Of a DNA stretch of 64,000 nucleotides, positions 10,388 through 17,455 are shown one piece after another. The stretch lies in contig NZ_FUYP01000008.1 in NCBI RefSeq assembly GCF_900168005.1, forward strand, positions 113,077-177,076, read 5' to 3'. The notes beneath the pieces are model-generated. The model ran no database searches and was not told the DNA's origin. It saw only the letters and a list, made by a program, of their open reading frames with translations. Positions within the stretch are counted from its first letter, which is position 1, and every line of letters starts with the position of its first letter. The position numbers and the translations under genes are program-made. Source of the DNA: Sphingopyxis flava. Its GTDB lineage: Bacteria; Pseudomonadota; Alphaproteobacteria; Sphingomonadales; Sphingomonadaceae.

Positions 10388-10419
10388 CCTGGCAACAGGG
10401 AAGGGGTCAACTTTTCCCG

Positions 10420-10746
10420 TCACTTGGCTTCCACTGCCCGCTTGAACCGCGCCAGACGCGATGCCGCCGCGGCGGCGTAGGGGCCGATCCAGCGATCGTG
10501 GATGTCGTGGATCGGCATCGCGTTGAGGTGGTTCCAGCGCTCGCGGCCGCGCCGCTCGGCGATCACGAGTCCTGCCTCTTCGAGCACTTTGACATGCTGC
10601 ATGACGGTGCAGCGGTCGATGTCTGGAAAATGCGCGCACAATGTGCCGGTGGTGAGCGGCTGATCCTTAAGGTCGTCCAGAATCTGGCGCCGCACCGCAT
10701 GCGCGAGCGCTTTGAAGACGCGGTCGTAATCATCGTGGATTGACAT
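10420..10746 (-). CDS. ArsR-family HTH regulator
   Basis: The 108-residue winged-helix protein has FKALAHAVRRQILDDLK, the typical opening helix, and the recognition helix region around DRCTVMQHVKVLEEAGLV, followed by the wing AERRGRERWNHL. No Cys metal-binding pair of the ELCVCDL type is seen, so it is unlikely to be a metal sensor. It is divergent from the SRPBCC gene, a frequent ArsR/AHSA1 pairing. The ATG at 10746 lies inside a palindrome and has no Shine-Dalgarno, and an in-frame stop just upstream excludes a longer protein. Confidence 0.88.
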   Translation of the reverse strand: MSIHDDYDRVFKALAHAVRRQILDDLKDQPLTTGTLCAHFPDIDRCTVMQHVKVLEEAGLVIAERRGRERWNHLNAMPIHDIHDRWIGPYAAAAASRLARFKRAVEAK

Positions 10747-10764
10747 GTTATAAATTTATAACAT
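10745..10764. promoter_or_regulatory. perfect 20-bp palindrome, putative ArsR-type operator
   Basis: ATGTTATAAA followed directly by TTTATAACAT gives a perfect 20-bp palindrome. It overlaps the arsR-type start codon (10744-10746) and ends 30 bp before the SRPBCC start. AT-rich symmetrical sites in divergent promoters are typical of ArsR dimers, so the regulator probably represses both directions. Confidence 0.8.
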
Positions 10765-10794
10765 AATTGGCGCCGACTCAAGTGGAGAGCGACG

Positions 10795-11277
10795 ATGGAG
10801 CTGAAATTCCGAGTGGCGGCCCGGATCGCAAAGCCGGTGCACGAGGTGTTCGAGGCGGTGGCAGATCCCGCCAAGCTTTCACACTATTTCACGACCGGCG
10901 GCGCAAAAGGGCGGCTCGAGACCGGCGCCACGGTCGAGTGGGACTTTCATGACTTTCCCGGCGCCTTTCCCGTCTATGTGATCAAGGTCGTTCCCGACGA
11001 GAAAATCATTCTCGAATGGCAGGCGAACGAAGGCGAAGCGCCCAATGTCGAAGGCGGCGAGCTTGTCGATGCCGATTACCGCACGCGGGTCACGATGCGC
11101 TTCCAGGAGTTGGACGATGGCCGTACCCTCGTCGAGATCACAGAGGAAGGCTGGCGCGAGAACCAGGGGGCGCTCAGCGCCTCATATGGCAATTGCCAAG
11201 GCTGGTCGCAAATGCTCTGCGCGCTCAAGGCGTGGATGGAGCATGGCATCAATTTGCGCGAGGGCATGTACATATAA
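10795..11277 (+). CDS. SRPBCC (AHSA1-like) domain protein
   Basis: The 160-residue product has the START/Bet v1-like fold signature: an N-terminal ARIAKPVHEVFEAVADPAKLSHYF segment, a central WDFHDFPGAFPVYV strand pair and a C-terminal long helix with CQGWSQMLCALKAWMEHG. Such proteins bind hydrophobic ligands, but no enzyme activity can be assigned. GGAGAG 7 nt upstream supports the ATG at 10795. It is divergent from the ArsR regulator, its likely controller. Confidence 0.85.
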   Translation: MELKFRVAARIAKPVHEVFEAVADPAKLSHYFTTGGAKGRLETGATVEWDFHDFPGAFPVYVIKVVPDEKIILEWQANEGEAPNVEGGELVDADYRTRVTMRFQELDDGRTLVEITEEGWRENQGALSASYGNCQGWSQMLCALKAWMEHGINLREGMYI

Positions 11278-11279
11278 GC

Positions 11280-11308
11280 GGCCCTTCCCGCCATGGGCGG
11301 GAAGGGCC
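11280..11308. terminator. bidirectional hairpin between convergent genes
   Basis: A 13-bp perfect stem (GGCCCTTCCCGCC at 11280-11292 with 11296-11308) has a 3-nt ATG loop. It has no real T-tract, but it lies between the SRPBCC stop and the convergent ompA-like gene, so it may end transcription from both sides. Confidence 0.6.
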
Positions 11309-11342
11309 GAGGTTAATGGCAAATCTTTGAGTCCTGGCGGCT

Positions 11343-12218
11343 TTAAATGCCGTCGACGGCCTTGCTGACGAGAATGTTCACCGCGACGCGGCGGTTCTGA
11401 GCCTTCCCTTCCGCTGTGCTGTTATCCGCCGCCGGATCGGCCTCGGCCATACCAGTCGGTGTCAGCATCCGGTAAGGCTTCCACCCGCAGGCTTGCTGGA
11501 GGTGATTGACGACGCGCGCCGCGCGCTTTTCGCTAAGCACCTGGTTGAACTCCTGGCTACCCGTCGAGTCGGTATAGCCGACAACGAGCAGCAACGCATT
11601 GTCCATCGCCTCGGCCTGGCTCGCTGCGGCGCAAAGATCGGCCTTGGCCTGTTCCGACAGAACAGCCTTGCCGGTATCGAAGTTCACATTTGTCGTGCCC
11701 TTCACATTATACTGGTCGATGTCGCCCACCCGGCCACGCAGCGCCTCGGTCGCGGCCTCCTGGGCGGTGAAACGCTGATTGGTGCCAGTGTGGATCATCG
11801 AGGCCGTACGAAGATCCTTGTTCTTAAGAGCGATCTTGCTTGCGACCAAGCCGCCTTCCCACTGTAGCGTTTCGACGCTGACCGGCAAACCGTTGAGCAG
11901 CGCATCCGCGGCAAGCTTGTCGCTGTCGAGGCCAAGGAAACCGCCACTGCTCTTGATCTTCGTGCCTTCGGCAAGGGCGATCGTGGTATTGGTCCCATCG
12001 GCGCCTGTAACCTGCATCGCCCCGTCGCTGCGCGCAGAGATGATGCCTTCGACTTCGGGGCCTTTGGCCATTTGAGACAGATCGGGCATGAGCTGTCCGT
12101 TGACGATCACATTGTCGCTGGCGGGCGCCCCCTGCTCCTGCGCCGCGAGGCTGATCGATGCTGTTCCTGCCAGCATCGCCAGCAGCATCATCCTCGAACT
12201 TTTGGAAACCGCTCCCAT
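11343..12218 (-). CDS. OmpA-family peptidoglycan-binding protein
   Basis: The 291-residue exported protein has a signal peptide (about residues 1-26, ending SISLAAQ) and a middle region with two weakly related beta-rich parts. Its C-terminal OmpA/MotB domain (about 180-285) contains TNVNFDTGKAVLSEQAK, VVGYTDSTGSQEFN and LSEKRAARVVNHL, the peptidoglycan-diaminopimelate binding motifs. It probably tethers the envelope. An AAGGAG site stands 8 nt before the ATG. No barrel domain is evident, so it resembles free periplasmic OmpA-like proteins rather than the porin. Confidence 0.87.
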   Translation of the reverse strand: MGAVSKSSRMMLLAMLAGTASISLAAQEQGAPASDNVIVNGQLMPDLSQMAKGPEVEGIISARSDGAMQVTGADGTNTTIALAEGTKIKSSGGFLGLDSDKLAADALLNGLPVSVETLQWEGGLVASKIALKNKDLRTASMIHTGTNQRFTAQEAATEALRGRVGDIDQYNVKGTTNVNFDTGKAVLSEQAKADLCAAASQAEAMDNALLLVVGYTDSTGSQEFNQVLSEKRAARVVNHLQQACGWKPYRMLTPTGMAEADPAADNSTAEGKAQNRRVAVNILVSKAVDGI

Positions 12219-12403
12219 ACACTACTCCTTCAAACGCGTTAGGTAGGGTCCCGCAGTTCATATGGCCCCTTCCGGCACAGAATTACGCGCAGACGGAGCA
12301 GGGGTTGCGCAGATCGTCGACCGCCTTGCACGGCTTGGCTAATCTGGAAAACAGGCAAAAAACGCATGAATCCGAGGGATTCAGAAGATTAATCGGGCAA
12401 TAT

Positions 12404-13177
12404 TCAGGCGTTACGCGCCATCAGTCCGCCGTCGACCGGTATGATAGCGCCTGTGATGTAACTGGAGGCAGGAAGCACGAGGCTGAGCGTCACATGCGCG
12501 ACTTCTTCGGGCTCGCCATAGCGGCGAAGCGCCGTGCGGCGCCGGGCAAAGACGGCCTTGTCTGCTTCTGGAACCGCGTCGGTCATGCCGGTGCGGATCG
12601 GACCGGGGCAGATGCAATTGACTGTGATCCCCTCCTTGCCGAGATCCACCGCGAGCCCGCGGGTCAGCCCTGTGACGCCGGTCTTTGCGGCAACATAAGG
12701 GGTGTCTCCCGGCGTTGCGCCGAGCCCCTCGGTTGAAGCGATGTTGACGATGCGTGCGGCGTCGCTTTGCCGCAGGAACGGCAGCGCGGCGCGCACCATG
12801 CGCTGATGCGCGGTCAGCATCACTGCGATCGCGCGGTGCCAGACCGCCTCATATTCCTCGCCGGCGTCGAGCGAGGCAAAGCTCGAGACGCCGGCATTGT
12901 TGATCAAAATGTCAATGCGGCCGAAATGCGCCGCAACCTCGCTGACCACGCGCTCGATCGCCGCGCTGTCGGCGACGTCCAGCGCGAAGGCGCGTGCATC
13001 GCATCCGGCCTCGCCTGCGACGGCTTCGCATGCGGCGAGATCGAGATCGGTGACCGCGACCTTTGCTCCCTCGCTCGCGAGCAGCAGCGCGGTCGCACGG
13101 CCCATTCCGCTCGCAGCGCCCGTGACGATCGCGACGCGCCCCGCGACCGAGCGCGAGAGGACAGGCGCGCTCGTCAT
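12404..13177 (-). CDS. short-chain dehydrogenase/reductase
   Basis: A classical SDR of 257 residues. The cofactor motif TGAASGMGRA lies at about residues 19-28, followed by NNAGVSSFAS. The catalytic Ser is in NIASTEG and the YxxxK motif is YVAAK. The C-terminal PASSYITGAIIPVDGG is typical. Asp after the second beta strand (VTDLDL) suggests NAD rather than NADP. The start overlaps the amn stop by 4 bp, so it is coupled to amn. The substrate is unknown. Confidence 0.9.
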   Translation of the reverse strand: MTSAPVLSRSVAGRVAIVTGAASGMGRATALLLASEGAKVAVTDLDLAACEAVAGEAGCDARAFALDVADSAAIERVVSEVAAHFGRIDILINNAGVSSFASLDAGEEYEAVWHRAIAVMLTAHQRMVRAALPFLRQSDAARIVNIASTEGLGATPGDTPYVAAKTGVTGLTRGLAVDLGKEGITVNCICPGPIRTGMTDAVPEADKAVFARRRTALRRYGEPEEVAHVTLSLVLPASSYITGAIIPVDGGLMARNA

Positions 13178-14658
13178 CGGAATGGCGGTTCGTTGAACGC
13201 GCGCAGTTTGCGGCTATGGAGCTTGGCGCCTTCGTCACGCATCATTTCGCACGCGCGGATGCCGATCTGAAGATGCGCTGCGATGGCTTCCTCGTAGAAG
13301 CGGTTAGCCTGTCCCGGTAGTTTGAGTTCCCCGTGAAGCGGCTTGTCGCTGACGCACAGCAAGGTGCCGTACGGGACACGGAAGCGGTAGCCCTGCGCGG
13401 CGATCGTCGCCGATTCCATGTCGATGCCGATCGCGCGCGATTGCGAGAAGCGCAGCGCGCTGTCGGTGTAGCGCAGTTCCCAATTGCGGTCGTCGGTCGT
13501 GACAACGGTCCCCGTGCGCATGCGCTTCTTGAGGTCGGCGCCGCTCGCCCCCGAAACCACTCCTGCCGCGCTCGCGAGCGCTTGCTGCACTTCGGCGATC
13601 GGCGGGATGGGGATTTCAGGGGGAAGAACGCTGTCGAGGATATGGTCGTCGCGCAGATAGGCGTGGGCGAGAACATAGTCGCCGATGCGCTGGCTGGGGC
13701 GCAGTCCGCCGCAGTGGCCGATCATCAGCCATGCTTCGGGCCGCAGGACAGCGAGATGGTCGCAGATCGTCTTCGCGTTCGACGGGCCGACGCCGATGTT
13801 GACGAGCGTGATGCCGCCGCCGTCGGGCGCAATGAGGTGATAGGCCGGCATCTGGTGCCGCCGCCATGCACTGTCGGCAACGAGGGCGCTCGCGTTGACG
13901 CCCTTCTGGTCGACATAGAGCCCCGCCGCGCCCGCGAGCGCGGTGTAGCGCCCCTGGCCGACCTGCGCACCGGCCCATGCGACGAACTCGTCGACATAGC
14001 GGTGATAGTTGGTGAACAGGATATAGCGCTGGAAATGCTCGGGCGCGGTGCCGGTGTAGTGGCGCAGGCGCGCGAGGCTGAAGTCGGTGCGCAGCGCATC
14101 GAAGAGCGCAAGCGGCTGGTCCGCAGCGGGGTCCTGACCGAACAGGCCGTCAGCGAGTTCGTCGCCGATGTCGGCAAGCTCGGTCGTCGGGAAGTGACGC
14201 GCGAGCTCGAGCGGAGTGACGTTCCCCATATCCGACCCGTCGCTCGCGTCGAGCACGTAGGGAAAGGGGATCTGCTGGCCGGTGCGCGTGACTTCAAGCG
14301 TGAGGTCGTAGTGGCGCGCGAGCAGGGTGAGCTGGTCGTGCAGATAATCGGCAAAGAGGTCGGGGCGCGTCACCGTGGTAACATAGGTACCGGCACGCTC
14401 GAACTGTCCGAAGGCAAGGTTATGGGCTTTCTGTCCTGCACGCTGCTCTCCCGTCGTGGTCAGGCGCAGCGCCGGATAGTCGAACAGCCCCGTCGAGGCG
14501 GCGTCGGCTGGAGGGAGCGTTCCATCGCGAACATAGGCGGCGATCGCAGATTTGAGTGCGGATACCGATGCCCTGAAGCGGTTCGCGAGCTCATCGAGGA
14601 TTTCCTCGGCACGGGCGGTGGGATCGGAAGTTTCAGAGGTCTGCGATGAGGATGTCAT
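13174..14658 (-). CDS. amn: AMP nucleosidase
   Basis: Amn hydrolyses AMP to adenine and ribose-5-phosphate and so adjusts the adenylate pool. The 494-residue product matches the long bacterial form: an N-terminal regulatory domain (about 1-170) and a C-terminal nucleoside-phosphorylase-like domain. The latter has GGGITLVNIGVGPSNAKT, WLMIGHCGGLRPSQ and the base/ribose segment IGIDMESATIAAQGYRF. The ATG at 14658 is chosen by comparison with family length; the Shine-Dalgarno is weak, so a start 21 codons further upstream is possible. The downstream SDR overlaps by 4 bp. Confidence 0.92.
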   Translation of the reverse strand: MTSSSQTSETSDPTARAEEILDELANRFRASVSALKSAIAAYVRDGTLPPADAASTGLFDYPALRLTTTGEQRAGQKAHNLAFGQFERAGTYVTTVTRPDLFADYLHDQLTLLARHYDLTLEVTRTGQQIPFPYVLDASDGSDMGNVTPLELARHFPTTELADIGDELADGLFGQDPAADQPLALFDALRTDFSLARLRHYTGTAPEHFQRYILFTNYHRYVDEFVAWAGAQVGQGRYTALAGAAGLYVDQKGVNASALVADSAWRRHQMPAYHLIAPDGGGITLVNIGVGPSNAKTICDHLAVLRPEAWLMIGHCGGLRPSQRIGDYVLAHAYLRDDHILDSVLPPEIPIPPIAEVQQALASAAGVVSGASGADLKKRMRTGTVVTTDDRNWELRYTDSALRFSQSRAIGIDMESATIAAQGYRFRVPYGTLLCVSDKPLHGELKLPGQANRFYEEAIAAHLQIGIRACEMMRDEGAKLHSRKLRAFNEPPFR

Positions 14659-14756
14659 CGCGACGCTGTTGCACGAAATTGTGACAAAAGGGAAGGGCTG
14701 GGCAGTGGATTCTCCCGGCATCGCAAAGGCCGGGGAAAAGGGCGTAAGGGGTCGGC

Positions 14757-14795
14757 GGAAGGGGGCTCGCGGCGCTACGCCGCAAGCTCCCTTCC
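14757..14795. terminator. long hairpin between peroxiredoxin and amn genes
   Basis: An imperfect stem of about 17 bp with a CTA loop (GGAAGG... at 14757 pairing with ...CCTTCC ending 14795) lies 48 bp after the peroxiredoxin stop on the minus strand. It lacks a T-tract, so its role as terminator or RNA stabiliser is uncertain. Confidence 0.45.
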
Positions 14796-14843
14796 AAAGC
14801 CTTCAGGTTAATCCCCCATGCCCGGCGCACAGGAGATCAGGCC

Positions 14844-15323
14844 TTACAGCTGCTCGAGCATATGGTCCGCGCTCGACACCTTGAATTCGCCCGGTGCTTC
14901 GACATTGAGCTGCTCGACCACGCCGTCATTGACGATCATCGAAAAGCGCTGGCCGCGGGTCCCCATGCCGAACGCCTTACCGTCCATCGTGAGGCCCACC
15001 GCCTTGGCGAAGTCGCCGTTACCGTCCGCGAGCATGGTGATCTGCTCGGCTCCGCCGGCCTTGCCCCAGGCGCCAAGGACGAAGGCGTCATTGACGGCGG
15101 TGCAGGCGATCTCGTCGATGCCTTTCGCTTTCAATTCCTCTGCCTTCTCGACAAAGCCCGGCAAATGCTTGGCCGAGCAGGTCGGCGTAAAGGCACCCGG
15201 TACCGAAAAGAGCGCGACCTTGCGGCCCTTGAAATATTCCGCAGCACTCACCTGCTCGGGACCATTTTCGGTCACCTTCACCAGCGTGGCTTCGGGGAGC
15301 TTGTCTCCGGTCGCGATCGTCAT
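14844..15323 (-). CDS. peroxiredoxin, Prx5-like
   Basis: A thiol peroxidase of 159 residues that reduces hydrogen peroxide or organic hydroperoxides. The peroxidatic Cys49 is in PGAFTPTCSAKH, the Prx5-type motif, and a second Cys74 (EIACTAVND) could serve in resolution. The conserved WGKAGG and FGMGTRGQRFSMIV segments follow. An AGGA site 8 nt upstream of the ATG supports the start. It is a single gene with its own leader. Confidence 0.93.
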   Translation of the reverse strand: MTIATGDKLPEATLVKVTENGPEQVSAAEYFKGRKVALFSVPGAFTPTCSAKHLPGFVEKAEELKAKGIDEIACTAVNDAFVLGAWGKAGGAEQITMLADGNGDFAKAVGLTMDGKAFGMGTRGQRFSMIVNDGVVEQLNVEAPGEFKVSSADHMLEQL

Positions 15324-15403
15324 CTCGGCATCCTTTCATCGAGGGAATATGGGAGGCCGAGAGATTGGGGCGCGGCGGTGCGGTGTCAAGCGGGCCGGGT
15401 TAA

Positions 15404-16327
15404 TTAGCGATAGGGCGGCGTCTCCTCAAACTCCTCGAACCAGGGGTAATCCTTGGCGACGCTCGCTGTGAAGTGAGGCGCGCGCTTTTCAAGGAAGCTG
15501 GTGACGCCTTCGGCGGCATCCGGGCTGCGGCCACGGGCGAATATGGCGCGGCTGTCCCAGCGATGGGCGCTCATCGGGTGCGGGGCGCCGAGCATGCGCC
15601 ACAGCATGTGTCGGGTGAGTGCGACCGAGACGGGGGCGCTGTCTGCGGTCATTTCATGGGCTTTTGCGATCGCAGCGTCGATGAGTTCGCCCGGGGTGTG
15701 GACCGACTGGACAAGGCCTTTTTCATGCGCCTCGGCAGCCGGGATCAGGCGGCCCGAGAAGCACCAGTCAACCGCGGTCTGGATGCCGACGAGGCGCGGC
15801 AGGAACCAGCTCGAGGCCGCCTCGGGGACAATGCCGCGGCGGGCGAAAACAAAGCCATAGCGTGCAGTATCGCTGGCGAGCCGCGCGTCCATTGACAAGG
15901 TCATCGTCGCGCCGATGCCGACCGCTGCCCCGTTAATTGCGCCGAGCACCGGCTTTTTCGCATCGAAAATCCGCATCGATACGCGCCCGCCCGAATCGCG
16001 GATCAGCGGATGCGACCAGTCGATCGTGCCATCCTCAGCGACGGGGCTTGCCGGCATGCCATCGGGCAGGGTTGCCATCTTGTCGGTGCGCTTGTCGTAA
16101 TCGAAGGTGGCGGCGCCTTCGCCCAGATCAGCACCCGCGCAATAGGCCTTCTCGCCCGAACCCGTGAAGATCACCGCGCGCACCGCGTCGTCCGCGTCGC
16201 ACTCGTCGAGCGCGGCGACGATTTCCTGCATCATCTGGGTGGTAAAGGCATTCATCCGGTCCGGTCGGTGCAGCGTCAGCATTGCGATGCCCTCGTGGCG
16301 ATCGAGGCGAATCTGCTCGTAGCTCAT
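15404..16327 (-). CDS. enoyl-CoA hydratase/isomerase (crotonase) family protein
   Basis: The 307-residue product has the crotonase fold: [16 protein letters not shown] opening near residue 20, the first oxyanion motif [11 protein letters not shown], the second [19 protein letters not shown], and a glutamate near [14 protein letters not shown] that corresponds to the catalytic acid. An insertion at about residues 75-105 is longer than in classical hydratases. GGAGAAAG 5 nt upstream fixes the ATG at 16327. A palindrome with ACGT half-sites lies about 60 bp upstream, suggesting catabolic regulation. The exact acyl-CoA substrate is not evident. Confidence 0.88.
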   Translation of the reverse strand: MSYEQIRLDRHEGIAMLTLHRPDRMNAFTTQMMQEIVAALDECDADDAVRAVIFTGSGEKAYCAGADLGEGAATFDYDKRTDKMATLPDGMPASPVAEDGTIDWSHPLIRDSGGRVSMRIFDAKKPVLGAINGAAVGIGATMTLSMDARLASDTARYGFVFARRGIVPEAASSWFLPRLVGIQTAVDWCFSGRLIPAAEAHEKGLVQSVHTPGELIDAAIAKAHEMTADSAPVSVALTRHMLWRMLGAPHPMSAHRWDSRAIFARGRSPDAAEGVTSFLEKRAPHFTASVAKDYPWFEEFEETPPYR

Positions 16328-16388
16328 CAATCTTTCTCCTTGGCTGCGCTCAAGGTTGCAGGCGCCAAAAGGCGAAGGCAAGCTCTAG

Positions 16389-16404
16389 TTGACGTAAACG
16401 TAAG
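16389..16404. promoter_or_regulatory. ACGT-type palindrome upstream of the crotonase gene
   Basis: TTGACGT-AA-ACGTAAG. It closely resembles the site at 49850-49867 in front of the PQQ dehydrogenase. From memory it also resembles the palindromes bound by LiuR (MerR family) regulators of branched-chain amino-acid and fatty-acid catabolism. The regulator assignment is inference. Confidence 0.5.
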
Positions 16405-16561
16405 GAAGGGCTTCCGTGATGGCGCGGGATCGTGGGCGACGCCGGGGATGACGTGCCGCGACTTTGCCGCTATAGCGCCCCGCATCGCCCCGGCGCCGCG
16501 GTTCGTCCTGAGTCGCTTCCGCCGGGGTCATTCATTTGGTTCCGACAGAAAGTCCCAAGCC

Positions 16562-17341
16562 ATGGCCCGTCGCCGCCAGATCTACGAAGGCAAAGCCAAG
16601 ATCCTCTACGAAGGTCCCGAACCAGGCACGCTGATCCAGTATTTCAAGGATGACGCGACCGCGTTCAACGCGCAGAAGCGCGGGACAATCAACGGCAAGG
16701 GCGTGCTCAACAACCGGATCTCGGAGCATGTCTTCACGCTACTCGGCAACATCGGCGTGCCGACGCACTTCATCCGCCGCCTCAACATGCGCGAGCAGTT
16801 GATCCGGCAGGTCGAAATCGTGCCGATCGAGGTGATCGTGCGCAATGTTGCCGCTGGCACATTGTCGAAACGGCTCGGGATCGAAGAGGGGACCCAGCTT
16901 CCCCGCACGCTGATCGAATATTGTTACAAGGACGACGCGCTCGGCGATCCGCTGGTCGCCGAGGAGCATATCGCCTGCTTCAACTGGTGCAGCCAGGACG
17001 AGCTTCACGACATTCAGGACATGGCGATCCGCATCAATGACTTCATGAGCGGCATGTTCGCCGCGGTCGGCATTCGCCTCATCGACTTCAAGCTCGAATT
17101 CGGGCGCCTGTGGGATGGGGATTATAGCCGCATTATCCTCGCTGACGAAATCAGCCCCGACGGCTGCCGCCTGTGGGACATGACCACGAACGAAAAGCTC
17201 GACAAGGATCGCTTCCGCCGTGACCTTGGCGGCGAAGTCGAAGCCTATCAGGAGGTTGCGCGCCGGCTCGGCCTGCTGCCCGAGGGCGGCGACAATGCCG
17301 TGCTCGACCTCGAGACGCACCGCAAGAAAAAGGGAAGCTGA
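16562..17341 (+). CDS. purC: phosphoribosylaminoimidazole-succinocarboxamide synthase
   Basis: PurC joins CAIR and aspartate with ATP to make SAICAR in de novo purine synthesis. The 259-residue protein begins [17 protein letters not shown] and has the substrate loops [23 protein letters not shown], and [10 protein letters not shown], plus [14 protein letters not shown]. The ATG at 16562 is supported by the conserved N-terminus. It stands alone and is divergent from the crotonase gene. Confidence 0.97.
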   Translation: MARRRQIYEGKAKILYEGPEPGTLIQYFKDDATAFNAQKRGTINGKGVLNNRISEHVFTLLGNIGVPTHFIRRLNMREQLIRQVEIVPIEVIVRNVAAGTLSKRLGIEEGTQLPRTLIEYCYKDDALGDPLVAEEHIACFNWCSQDELHDIQDMAIRINDFMSGMFAAVGIRLIDFKLEFGRLWDGDYSRIILADEISPDGCRLWDMTTNEKLDKDRFRRDLGGEVEAYQEVARRLGLLPEGGDNAVLDLETHRKKKGS

Positions 17342-17455
17342 CGCCGCGGGTGGGCGGGCCTCAAGCGTCGGCACCGATCGATCGGGTAAGTCGTCCGTCG
17401 AAAGTGGCAGCCGACCGGCTTGACCCCAAGTGCTGACGTCGCCAGATCCTTCCGC

